Source of the DNA: Atkinsonella hypoxylon
Taxonomy: Eukaryota > Ascomycota > Sordariomycetes > Hypocreales > Clavicipitaceae
NCBI GenBank assembly: GCA_000729835.1
Contig: JFHB01000244.1
Span: 1-42,193 of the forward strand
Length of the DNA: 42,193 nucleotides
Direction: 5' to 3'
Positions within the stretch are counted from its first letter, which is position 1. Every line of letters starts with the position of its first letter. The translations under genes and the position numbers were made by a program. The notes beneath the pieces were generated by a model, which was given only the letters and a program-made list of their open reading frames with translations, made no database searches and was not told the origin of the DNA. Of this stretch, positions 1 to 10,542 are shown piece after piece.

Positions 1-70
1 CCTCCAACCATAACAAAAGAAAAAAAAAAAAAAAAACTCCTATCATTAAACAAACTCCCAATCTTACACC

Positions 71-553
71 ATGTTCGGCAAAGCAAAGGCTTTTTCGGCG
101 TCCCTAGCGCTAGCCCTGACGCTAGCCGGCGCCGTCTCGCCATATGTAATACGTATCAACACTACGAACCTATGCAACTTCCCAATAATCGCCTGGCCAG
201 TCCATCTAGAAGGCACGCGCATGATAGGCCATGCTATCCCGCCAGGAGAGACTTACTGGGAGGAATTTTCACAAGGCCAGTTCAGCCGCGGGCTAGAATT
301 CACTAGGGAGAGTACCTGGTACAGTCACAGGGTGCAGAGCGACTTGGCCTACTACCTGAATAAAGGCTGCCTCCGGTATGCACTCATGGACGATATTAAA
401 ATGCGTTTCCCAGGTTTGATAGTAACCCAACGCAGCAACAACGGCTGCACAGTGGGGCTCGACTTGACCTTCTGCCCAAGGGTTGGGTGTAGAGCATATC
501 TCACCTCCAGACATTGTGCGCATTGGTCCAAAGTGGGGCCAGAGCGGGTGTAG
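71..553 (+). CDS. Small secreted protein, BYS1-like
   Basis: Intronless 160-residue frame. Residues 1 to about 21 form a classic signal peptide (Lys-containing start, Ala/Leu-rich core, AGAVS-type cleavage region), so the product is probably secreted. The mature part opens with a beta-strand pattern around residues 27-45 (INTTNLCNFPIIAWPV) followed by IPPGETY at about 56-62. It has six further cysteines, one pair in LTFCPRVGC near residues 132-138. This order (N-x-C-x-F-P, then I-x-P-G, then L-T-F-C) resembles fungal BYS1/thaumatin-like small secreted proteins, and the length fits that family. The leader at 1-70 is A-rich, as in fungal 5' UTRs. The function of this family is not settled; some members are effector-like. 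The family call is from memory of the motif pattern, so it is moderate. A diverged copy of the 3' end of this gene lies at 41212-41268. Confidence 0.6.
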   Translation: MFGKAKAFSASLALALTLAGAVSPYVIRINTTNLCNFPIIAWPVHLEGTRMIGHAIPPGETYWEEFSQGQFSRGLEFTRESTWYSHRVQSDLAYYLNKGCLRYALMDDIKMRFPGLIVTQRSNNGCTVGLDLTFCPRVGCRAYLTSRHCAHWSKVGPERV

Positions 554-962
554 ATTTACGCAGAATAGCATATACTTGGCATATAACTACTCCGTAGACT
601 AATGCATATATATTCCGTAGGCTGGACCTGAGATTTACTAGAACCCCCTAAGTGTCCAAGACATTAACAATATAAGGTTTCGGTGGGGAGGAGGGGGAGT
701 AAGTCACAGTTAGGTCCACATTAATATTAGGCGCTGATTCGCCTGGAAGGACGCTGAGCTGTTAATTAAAGTATATATACTTAAATTATTCCGTAGTCTA
801 GCGTAGTTGCATCTAGCCTCCTCTGATTGGTTCATTTCGTGTTTAGCGCCTTTTTAACGTTAGTAAGATCTGAAACAGTACGGAGTAACCCATTGAGACT
901 TCTATTTGAACGGAACTTCCGTGGGTACCCGTCTCCACACCTTGAATGCAAAATACCCGAAT

Positions 963-981
963 ACCACCTACCACCTACCAC

Positions 982-1013
<32 letters not shown>

Positions 1014-1016
1014 CGC
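963..1016. repeat. (CTACCRC)n heptamer tandem repeat
   Basis: About seven head-to-tail copies of a 7-bp unit. The first are CTACCAC and the rest CTACCGC, so the array shows a clean A-to-G variant boundary. It is a minisatellite in non-coding sequence. Confidence 0.9.
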
Positions 1017-1400
1017 CCATCGTGGACAAGGATCATTTCAGAGTTTGGTTGGCAAAGTAAGCGTGCTTGGCGTCGTATATCTTGGGCCTCCTTCAGCAAT
1101 TGCGCTGCGCGCCTTGCACAGGAGCTTTGCAAGTGAGTTGTGACCATCTATCAGAAGACTCCTAAGCCATAGCCTTCCTGCCTCAACCATCTTCCCTCGC
1201 ACAACAGCATCCCCATCGAGAAGGCTGGGACGGCATATGCACTTGACAACATCAACATCTCCAGTAGCTACGGGCTGTGCACCATGGACGTTTCCGCTAG
1301 TTGACGGTTTTGCCGCTCGAGGAGATCCACTGCGTGGGACGGCGGTTGTCGCCCGGCATCACGGAGCATAGGGACATGTAACCGAACATTGGCATGTCTG

Positions 1401-1441
1401 GTGGGCGTGGGCGTGGGCGTGGGCGTGGGCGTGGGCGTGGC
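1401..1441. repeat. (GTGGGC)n hexamer tandem repeat
   Basis: About 6.7 perfect copies of a G-rich 6-bp unit. Read on the minus strand it gives the Thr-Pro repeat of an otherwise featureless open frame, so that frame is discounted. Confidence 0.9.
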
Positions 1442-3525
1442 GCGGCCAAGTCGCAATTATTGCGACGGCAGCATTATCATCGGTAAGTAGGAAGGTAATG
1501 CTGTATGTGTAAGATGTTGGACAGGTTGGTGACTGACGGGTGTATGGTGTATGCCTGTCTCATTCGCCTACTATCCATCCTCCATGTACTATGTATGTAC
1601 TATCAAGCACTGATGATCAGCTACTGAGTTCAGTCGAAAGCCCCGAGGTAGCCAGACAGAGTTTTTCCTAAGCAAAGACGGCAGGCAGGCAGGCCTTCTC
1701 ATAAGGCGTAGCTACATTGACTTCGTCGACCAACAAACCTGGTTTCCTCATGACATTCAAATGTGTTAAATAGAAAGGGAGGGACCCAGGCAATTCGGTA
1801 ATCGATACTGTGAGTGACCTCGAGCCTTTCTTACGGCTTATCCGAGACTTCAATATCCCGGACATCTCGTGCCTCTTCTTATAAAAGCCTGGCATTGAAT
1901 AAAACGAGCGCTAAATCTGCACAATCTGGCCTCCCGTCGTACGAAGCACATGCTCTTCACTTCGTAGTATCTGCGAGGCGCGCCATCTTCCTCCAGCCTG
2001 TGATTAACCGGTCAAGACCAGACTGGGCAAGAAAGATATAATACAGATAATTCTCGCCTCCCACTCTCCCAGCGCTAGTTGTCACCTGGACACTCATAGA
2101 ATACCAATCGCAACACTGGAGTCCCCTTCTCATGCGCTTCCGTCACTGGGGCTGCCGGGCATAATGTCTCACTTCCTCACAGAGGCGCAAGTCTTTCTTG
2201 CACATCTCGCATACCTCTCCATCTCCGTGAGGTCTCATGACAGGGGGAAAAGTCACCTGTTGGAGACCAACAGACAAACAATTCGCGGAAGGCCGTCGGC
2301 TGTGGCATCACCGCCGTGGAAGCCACATAAGTCACTTGTCCACCAACGCTTGCAGCAATGCCCATGTCAAGGCCTGCAGCTCGTTGGAGATGGCTTGGGT
2401 GCCTGATCTCGCGTTTCTGGATTTCTCGCCTCATTGCGCTTCGCGCAAAACCATTGTACCCTCCACGAGATTTGATCACAACACTACGAGCCTACCCGAC
2501 ATTCTCACCCCCCCCCCCCCTCCCCCCAAGTTCTGACATGGCACGTTCCAGCGCATCATTACGAGCAGAGCCACAGGGTTGAAAGCGCCGGTTCACGAGT
2601 AGCATCCAGAAAAGGAAGTGTAGCCCTTGCGTTCATATCCGAGATTTCCCAAGCCTGCGCTCACGCCATACGTCGTTCTGGGTGGACAATGTGCCTTGAG
2701 CAGGCGAACGTGGTCTGGATCCGACGCTGATGTCCGTTGCCGCGACGAGGCACGGCATCGCGGCCGCCACCACGGCTGTCGCAAGGCGCATCCGAAGCGC
2801 AACGTCAACACAATTTCTTGACTGAAAAGAAGCCGAATTCGGGCCGTTTCCGCCGCAAATAGCTGCTTCAGTGTCAAACATACAACTCCCTCCCGGATCA
2901 ACTCCGTAACCAAGGCACAAAGACAGTACTACATCTAAAATCTTGCGCGAACAAATCCTCAATGTGATGAACATGGCTACCCAGAAGCTCTTTTCTTTCG
3001 TCTTGCTCATCCCGCCGAGTTGAGTGGCGAGTGAAGGGAAAGACGTTGTGTCGCAGGTCGGGTGAACCCCAAGAGATAGATAGGGCGCTGCGAGATACCT
3101 CCGCTGAGGAAGCAAAGCAGTCCAGGGTTGAGCGTCGGGAGTTTAGCTCCAATATCGATCCATCGGAAGCGACAAAGTCCTTCATCCCTCGGCACTTGCC
3201 GAATATTAAATTACCAAGCCGTCGCAAAGAGGCCAATTTCGTCGACAAGGAGAGAAAAAGAAGAAAAAAAAAAATGGAAAAAAAAAAAATTCCCCGCCCC
3301 ACCGCTAAGCCATCAAAGGCAATGCAACTAAACACTAAACTGGCTGTCCACAACGCGAGCGTCTCTTCCTAGATTGAATTTGCCTGCCGACAGCCGGCTC
3401 GGCTGTCAAAAGTGTACATAGAATGCGGGGGGGGAATGAAAAATAAGAAAATCTGTCTCGCAATCCCACTTTGTTCCCATCTCTTTCGTTCTGCACCACG
3501 TAGGCGCAGGCATCTCGTTCACAAA

Positions 3526-4464
3526 ATGGCGTCGAGGGCCTTCACATTTGGCACCGGCCCGTGGGATCCATCTCACCGGTTCGAGACATCGTGGGTGCTT
3601 TCGCCGTGGACATTAGCCGCGTGTCGCGCCGTCATTGTACGTTTCTGGCAATAATCACAAAAAAAAATAAAAATAAAAACCTTTCCATATCTACCGAGGA
3701 TTAAAAAAAAAAAATCATCCATACTGATTCAGATCTGAACACAGTCCCTCTACATCTTCACAACCCTCTTCTTCGTCATAGGGTACACCTGCGCGAATCC
3801 CCCCATCGGCGCCTGTGAGGCCGTCCACCGCTCATTCTCCTACTTCACCGTCCTCACCTTTTGGGGTCTGGGCTTTTACTTCCTCGTCGCGTCCATCCAC
3901 ACGCTTGCTTATGCCCTGCGCGGCCGCCCCCTCCTCGACTCGTTTCCCCGGCCCCTGCAGGCGCTGCACTCGCTCTTCTACACCACCGTCGTCACATTCC
4001 CCTTTCTCGTGACCTTCGTGTACTGGGGCGTGCTATACGAACCGCCCTGGTTCGAGCTCGAGTTTGACGCGTGGCGCAACGTTTCCCAGCATGGCTTGAA
4101 CTCGGTCTTTGCGCTCTTCGAGATTCTCTTGCCGAGGACAGATCCTATGCTGTGGATCCATTTGCCGTGGTTGATTGTCGTTCTGCTGGGGTATCTGGCT
4201 GTCGCGTACATTACCTTGGCGACGCAGGAGTGGTATACGTACGCATTCTTGGATCATGATGCTGTGCATGGAAGGGGCTACGTGGCTGCGTACATTCTGG
4301 GGATTGCAGTGGCCATTGTGCTTGTCTTCTTGGTAGTTCATGGCCTCATTCGGTTGAGGAGATGGGTTACGGAGGCGAAGCTGGGCATGGGCGGCAAGTT
4401 CGCGAGCCAACCTGCGAGAAGCGACATCGAGGTGAATACTGTTGTTATCAAGGGTACACAGTAG
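3526..4464 (+). CDS. FAR-17a/AIG1-like multipass membrane protein
   Basis: Two exons, 3526-3636 and 3745-4464, encode 276 residues. The 108-nt intron has a GTACGT donor and a CAG acceptor. An earlier acceptor at 3732 would give an immediate stop. The protein has about six hydrophobic segments and a short hydrophilic C-terminus. The layout matches the FAR-17a/AIG1/ADTRP family: a conserved Thr in a YFTVLTFW segment (residues 70-77) and a His in NVSQHGLNS (His153), the two residues that form the catalytic pair in mammalian AIG1 and ADTRP, which hydrolyse branched fatty-acid esters of hydroxy fatty acids. An integral-membrane lipid hydrolase is therefore a reasonable inference, but the fungal members are mostly uncharacterised. 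The gene converges on GUP1 with 217 bp between stop codons. Confidence 0.75.
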
Positions 4465-4681
4465 CTTATCTCCCGTACATGGACATGTGTCAGGACCTAT
4501 TCCTGAACGAGCATAGCGAAGGTCGGACTCGAAGGGCGCTGGAAACTGCTTTAAAGCCGAACATGAGTGCTTAGTTACGATGAGATTCGAAAGAGCACAT
4601 TTGGATGTTTTCCCAACATCATTAATGCTCAGCACAATTATAATAATATAATTCTGGAGAAAGCTCGTGCGTATAGCTTTC

Positions 4682-6799
4682 TTAGCACCTGATTGTCGCC
4701 CCTCTCCGCTTCTCAGATTCTCGGATCTCAAACATGATTTGAATGCCAACGAACAGGCACAGGCAGGCGACCATCAAGAAGATGAAGCCTATCATTTATC
4801 ATGCCCGGTTAGTATCCTCGCTTGATGGTGAATACATGGATATAGGAAGGGTTTTAATCCCGAGGTAAAACGTACCTGACCACTCGTGTATAATTCCCGC
4901 AATGATACTCTGTAAGCCATCTAGTCCAACAGCAAATCCAACTAGATTTGCCGCCATCATCATGAGGACATTTGCCACTGCGCCAATGCAGCACAACATG
5001 CGATACTCTGTAGGTCGGCTTTCCCACTGTCTCTTAGGGAACAGGTAGGCCGCAACCCATTCAGGCACCATGAAGAGCACAATCAGCCACCCCCAGATCA
5101 ACAACCGAAGCTTAATGTCATGCCATAGGGCGACAAAGGTGAACACGGCCAAGTACGTGACTGTTGACCGCGCTGCTGCTGCCCAAGTGCGGAAGGATGA
5201 GCCGCCAAGAGGGACAAAGAGATAGCGAACGAGCCACCGATTGTAAGAGCGATGCCATGCTCGCCAGAACAATTGCGTGCTGTAATTGTTGCTGACGCAG
5301 CGAACCATGTTCTCCGGTGGGTCAATCCCGTCAATGAGCGCCCAAAGGCGGAACAGACGCCAGGGAAGGAGCAACTTCAGCCAGATGATGTGAAGGTTGA
5401 AGTAAGACAACATGCTGAGCTGGGCTGCTGTATAGTCTCCCCACACCGGGTCAGCCATGCTAATGGCACCCACATAGTCAAAGTGTAGAACGAGCTCCAT
5501 GGTCAGTAGGACAAGCAGGAACCGGATGCCGTATCGAATCGTGCGCGGCTTTTCAATGCTAGCAGCCTTGAACTTTTGTTGTGAAATGTAGTCGTTAAAT
5601 GTCAGGATCGGTCCTGTCAGGTACAGCGGCGCATAGATGGCATACGCAACATAGTTTCGAAAAGAGTACTCGCTCGGGTCGGCGGATATCGTGACGCGAT
5701 TTCTCTCAGACAGGTTCGCCGGGTCAAGTTGTTTCTTCTTGTGCGCGTCAGCGAATGCTCACCGAGACTTGTTCCTCCCACAACCTACCTCCAATGAACT
5801 GGCGCTCTGTTTATCGATGCTCCAATAGTAGTCCATGTTGTAGCTAATCAACCTCAGAATAGTGATGTTGAACAGTACCTCCCACCGCGAATGAATGCCT
5901 CCAAAACTATCAAGCCAAGCACCGGCGATCATTAACGGCGAGTCAGTGACCTCTCCAGAGGCCTTTGTCTGGATTGGCGGCGAGATGTAGCTAGCCATAA
6001 CGCGCAGATGATATCCTTCACAAAGTTCGTTCGCAAACAAAGTAGAAACATTGAATACCCATGTGGCGATAGGAACATATTTGCGCGGCAGCTTTCTGCC
6101 GAGCTGGAAGTTGATAGACAGGATCGCCAAGACTTTGAGCGCGGAAATGCCATGCAGAACAGCAAGATACAGTAGCGCAAAAACAAAGTCAAATGTAACT
6201 CGTTTCTCTAGTCGCTCAGAGCCCTTTGTGCCTTTCTTTTCGTCAGGCTTATACACCGAATTCCACGCTCTTCGTAGCAAGGGGTGGAAAATAAGCAGCG
6301 CAGCCATGTATGGCAAATTGCCACGAAACGTGTGGTATTGGGCATCCGAGATATCAATCTTGCGACCGGGGATCCAGCCATCGGAGAGAAATCGCTCGTA
6401 CTTGGGATATCGCGGGTCGGAAGCTATGTGTCAGCATTTTTTGTTAGTTATATGCAGTCGATGTCCAAACGAGGCCACTCGTGGCTTTTCCGGACATTAT
6501 GTGAGAGCAACGTGGACAGATTCGGCTGCAAGACGGAACATACGCCTCGAAACACTGTATGCCACCCAGAACATATTAGGCACGGCCCATGCCACCACTA
6601 GAAAATACAAATAGAACTCAGGTGTTTTCCACTTGGACGGCGGGGCCCGTGCCTGCGCCTTGGCAGCAGCTTCCCTAACGGCATCGGGGTCGTTGCGCGC
6701 TTCGATGACAGTCCGATGAGGAGTGGAAGAAGAATTCGTGAAGCGAGTGTCGAGCGTGTCGAGGTCATAGACCTTGCCGAAAAAAGAGAGGACGCTCAT
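4682..6799 (-). CDS. GUP1: GUP1, membrane-bound O-acyltransferase
   Basis: Four exons: 6799-6544, 6423-5789, 5737-4876 and 4788-4682, encoding 619 residues. Donors are GTATGT, GTAGGT and GTACGT. The last intron has a perfect TACTAAC branch point. The N-terminus (MSVLSFFGKVYDLDTLDTRF) and the segment GWIPGRKIDISDAQY are GUP1 signatures. The MBOAT core has WHRSYNRWLVRYLFVPLGG near residue 460 and the invariant His in ALWHD at about residue 503. About ten membrane spans are expected. In yeast, Gup1 works in the ER remodelling GPI-anchor lipids (adding long acyl chains) and influences wall, raft and glycerol phenotypes. The small fourth exon restores the conserved tail ending in ESEKRRGATIRC; without it the frame would end in an unrelated read-through tail at 4799. 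Length is typical for fungal GUP1. Confidence 0.93.
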
Positions 6800-7135
6800 C
6801 GTGATTAGACACAGAGGGGTAAGTCGCCCTCGCCGTGATGAGGTAGTCTTGGAGGTTGCGCACTTTGAAGATCAGGACATATCGATGGAAGCCAAAGAGC
6901 AGTCCTCAATTTCCGAGATTCATGAACCCAATTCGGGATGCACAGCAGCGAGTATGGGAGCAGAAAAAAACAAAAATGAGCGACGTAGTGAAGAGATTGG
7001 TAACAGCCAAGCTCTCTATATGGGGCGTCCCTGGCTAATAGGTGGGGCCTCGGCACCGCCCTGAGGTGAGGAAGGTGCGGACTCGCCATGAGAGTGGACT
7101 CTTGATTTTTATGCATATTTCTTTTTATCTCTGTT

Positions 7136-7173
<38 letters not shown>

Positions 7174-7682
7174 CAATGTGTGTGTGTGTGAGCCTTAAAC
7201 TTGGCACCTCTTTGCTTTGTGATGGAATGTTCTCGTCATGTACGAGTGTGGACCATTTTCAAAGGGATTGCTTAAAGAGTGCCTAATAAGTATCAACCAT
7301 CTCTCAATGTGATGATATTCGAAGCAGTCCAGTCCTATTCGACTTCCAGTTGAGTGAGGCAGAGGTATTGTTGTATCAACTTTCATCTAAAGAAATGTAG
7401 AACGAAACAAGAGATCCAGTATCACAGGGAATAACTAAAGTGGAAATTATTGAACCCAGGCAGTTGCGAGACTTTGAGAGGCCGCCGTTGCAGGTAACTG
7501 CGTGAACTCTCGATAAAGAAAACCAAGAGACAGAGTTAGTCGATACAAGCAAGATCATCTCGTCGGAAGCTCTACAGACAGCGCAGTACGGAGTTCATTC
7601 GAAAAATAAAATAAAATAAAGGTAAAGGATGTGCCAGTGCACTCGACGCAGGAATCTGCGTTCGGGCTCAATAAAAAAAACA
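6800..7682. other. Intergenic spacer upstream of GUP1
   Basis: This is the probable promoter region of GUP1 (to the left) and the downstream flank of the tRNA (to the right). A 36-T homopolymer (7138-7173) and a short TG run are present. No gene is supported. Confidence 0.5.
7138..7173. repeat. Poly-T homopolymer (36 nt) next to a TG run
   Basis: An uninterrupted run of T is followed by CAA and (TG)n. On the minus strand it is a poly-A tract. It may be a retroposition scar, but no adjacent retroelement sequence was recognised; simple slippage explains it equally well. Confidence 0.85.
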
Positions 7683-7769
7683 TCTCCAGGGCGTGATTCG
7701 AACACGCGACATTCTGATTGAGCTGTTCAATTACAGTCAGACGCCATAAACCAACTAGACTACCCGGAG
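7683..7769 (-). tRNA. tRNA-Tyr (anticodon GUA) with intron
   Basis: Read on the minus strand, the acceptor arms CTCCGGG and CCTGGAG pair (one G-U), with discriminator A at 7683. The T-arm is GCGTG-TTCGAAT-CACGC. The anticodon stem TCTGA/TCAGA encloses CTGTAA, giving anticodon GTA at 7734-7732. A 12-nt intron sits one base 3' of the anticodon (about 7730-7719), the canonical eukaryotic position. The first pair C1-G72 is the eukaryotic Tyr identity element, and the short variable loop excludes Leu and Ser. Without the intron the tRNA is 75 nt. CCA is not encoded, as expected for a nuclear eukaryotic gene. Confidence 0.95.
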
Positions 7770-8472
7770 GAGATCCACCAGATGAACTGATTCGCCAACC
7801 GGATCATTGAGCAGATCAACGTTAATATGTTTTATATTGTGCGATATCCCACCAATTCAGCCTCAATCACAATAAGTTAAACATGGTTTGAAACTACAGT
7901 GCCGGTGGATGATGATAAATTTAGAAGACCCAATATTTAATTCGAGACATAGGTTGGAGGAAGCATCTATAAAATGGTCAACCACTCTGCCAAGAGGCAA
8001 CCAACCTTTTTGTCAAAGGTGCCATGGGTGGTGAAACTGCAGTAACGAGAATATCAGTTCAGGGACGTCGCTGCATGATTGCAGCTTTAGGCGGATCAGG
8101 CTCAACAGGGAAATTATGACAACCAAACGTGCATTATAAGAAGAAACTTCATTCAATCACATGAAAGGAAGAAAAGAGCTGATACTTTGACGGCTCATCG
8201 CGGCTGCTTCAAGTTTTAGCTAGGACAACAAGATACACAGCCAGAGGGAAGACAATCCTTTGACCCACACAAATACAATTCAAACCTAAAACTCCAAGTG
8301 CGCAGCAAACTCCGTCGCTGATAATATCGCAAGGCTTTATGTCATAGTATTATACCAAAATAACAACACCCGAAAAAAACAACCCTATCCAACGCGAATA
8401 TGTGATTACGAAGAACCTGTTTGTAATGTATGTCTGCGCCCCCGTAGCGCCAAAGAAGGAGGGGTATATCGC
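7770..8472. other. Intergenic spacer, no gene seen
   Basis: A+T-rich sequence between the tRNA 5' flank and the 3' end of the sugar transporter gene. Nothing coding or repeated was recognised. Confidence 0.5.
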
Positions 8473-10542
8473 TTAATAACTAAAGTCAACATTCGCCATG
8501 GGTATAGTTTTATTCTCGTTGGAAGATCGACGTGCCGTTTGAGGCGCGTCATCATGATGTATGGTAATCGTGGACGAGCTGGAATCGCCAAGAGTCGTGT
8601 CTGCGCTCGTCTGTGACGCTGTGGTTTGTAGTTCGTGTTCTGGGATCCCGCTTGGTGACCAGCCTTGATCCAGAATCTGTTGGAAGCTCCAGCTCGGTTG
8701 AAAGCTTTTGCTGTTCCAGGCATGATTGACACGCTCGTACATCTCGTCTATTTGTTCCAGACTAATTTTGCTGGTCTCGTACACCATACACCACACGAAG
8801 AAAAAGGCAGCGATGCAAAAGGCTCCCCAGATAAAAAAAATCTTTGGCCCAAAACTTGCAGAGCCAGGGCCAGAGTCGACCATGAAAGGAGTGGCGTATG
8901 CAATTCCAAAATTCAAGAGCCAGTTGGAGGCGGTGGTGAGGGACATGGACTTGGCTCGCACTTTGAGAGGGTAAATCTCCGAAGTAACAACCCAGACAAC
9001 AGGACCCCAGGATGAAGCGAAGAAGAAGATATTGAAACAGCAGAACACCACAAGTATGGTTTCCTTTACGTTGCGAAGATCGTCACCAGCAGCGGTAGTA
9101 AAAGAAGCCATCAGAAGCTGGCATGCAGCCATACCCAAAGCGCCGATCATGAGCAATCTTCGACGCCCCCATGACTCGATAATGAGTAGACCAGGTAGGG
9201 TAGAGACAACATTGATGACGTTGATGATGGTGGACTTAGTGTATGGACTTTTCACACCGACACCGTTAAAGAAAGTAGTGCTGTAGTACATGATGAAATT
9301 GATGCCCGTCAATTGTTGCAGCATTTGAAGACCGCATCCGGTAAAAGTCCGACGGCCAAGATGAGGCGGTCCGAAAAATACGTCCTTATATGTTGACGGG
9401 CCTAAAGATAATTCATACTGATGGTTGGCAATGATCTCGTGTAATTCTTCAATGAGGGCTGGATGGGTGATGTCAAGACGCCGCAATCGACTGAGTGACA
9501 ACCCAGCAGTTTCATTCTTGCCCTTTTTCACAAGGAACCGAGGCGTCTCAGGAAGGACAAGGAGACCAGCGGTGAGAATGATTGCCGGCACGATCTGTAA
9601 ACCAAGAGGTATGCGAAAAGCCAACGAATTATCGAGTTTTGATGTGATAATATTGATGACAGAGGCGGATAGCAGACCAGCGGTAATTGATAGTTGATAG
9701 GCACAAACGAGGGTTCCACGAATCCATTTGGGAGCCATCTCCGATTGATACAACGGAACTAGTACAGAAATGGCTCCTACGCCAACCCCTGCTAGTGATC
9801 TATTTTAGTGGTCAGCACACAGTTCGAGCGGAGGGATCACATATTCACAATCGAAGATAACCTGTCGTACCTTCCAACAAGAAGTAAGGGCATCCCGTTG
9901 GCACAGACTTGGCAGATGGCACCGACGCAGAATACGCCCACGGCGAGGAGGAGCGTGATCCTGCGGCCCCAAAAATCCCCTGTTGGAGCAGCAACAAGTG
10001 CTCCAATGACAGTGCCAACGCTGAGTATTGAGACGATGAGTGACAAATCTTTAGGACAAATCTGTGTTGATGTGTCATGTATTAATGTAGAATGGCAACT
10101 AGCACCAAACTGTGTTTTAAATTCCGGCATGGCAAGAATGCCGTTTATCGCACTATGTGTTAGAATTTACGGTCAGCAAAACCTCAACAAGATCAAGGCA
10201 CTCAATTTGGCCCGGAGACGGAAGAGGCTTGATGAAAGAATAATGCCATCACGAGTATCGCTGGACGATATGACTGCTTTTCTGATAACGCCTCAGGCCG
10301 GCTTGGATACAGCATGCCGTCAAAAATATCATGACGACCGAGAGTTTCTCCAAAATCATCCCTCATCCAAGATTCCGCTTCATGGTAGCATGTGCGAAGG
10401 CTAAAAGGCGCCTGGTGTTTGCTTACCCAGTATCATACCCAAAAAGCAAGCCCCCGGAAGCGACAAATAAACCGACCATGATGGCCGGTGCTGACGAGCC
10501 TGCGACATTGTCGGGCTTCTGCCAGCCCATGGCAATCGCCAT
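8473..10542 (-). CDS. MFS hexose transporter, HXT/RCO-3 type
   Basis: Three exons: 10542-10427, 10152-9871 and 9799-8473, encoding 574 residues. Introns are 274 nt (unusually long) and 71 nt, with GTAAGC and GTACGA donors and TAG acceptors. Sugar-porter signatures appear in order: GGLLFGYDTG in helix 1, GDFWGRR after helix 2, PETPRFLVKKGK after helix 6, QQLTGINFIMYYS in helix 7, and the PLKVRAKSM loop in the second half. This is a plasma-membrane hexose/H+ symporter or facilitator. YQSEMAPKWIRGTLVCAYQ is typical of fungal glucose transporters of the RCO-3/HXT group. A hydrophilic tail of roughly 90 residues is rich in Ser/Thr and has DD. Sensor-type members have long tails too, but no sensor-specific tail motif was recognised, so transporter is the safer call. 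Confidence 0.92.

Larger units (their letters stand above)
554..3525. other. Gene-poor spacer with short tandem repeats
   Basis: No convincing gene is seen. The open frames here have no recognisable domain and no start or splice context. The stretch holds several TACTCCGTA-type motifs (588-596, 611-619, 787-795, 879-887), two short tandem repeats listed separately, and poly-C and poly-A runs near 2510 and 3270-3290. A short protein-like reading at about 1210-1313 (+) stops without extending. It could be a remnant, but nothing identifies it. Confidence 0.5.

Noticed and set aside
2593..3372. Several overlapping frames of 100-160 codons on both strands
   Set aside because: Mutually overlapping with no family resemblance; one ends in translated poly-A (Lys runs).
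4799..4875. Direct read-through C-terminus of GUP1 ending at 4799
   Set aside because: A GTACGT donor, a TACTAAC branch point and an acceptor lead to a last exon that restores the conserved GUP1 tail, so the read-through is intron sequence.
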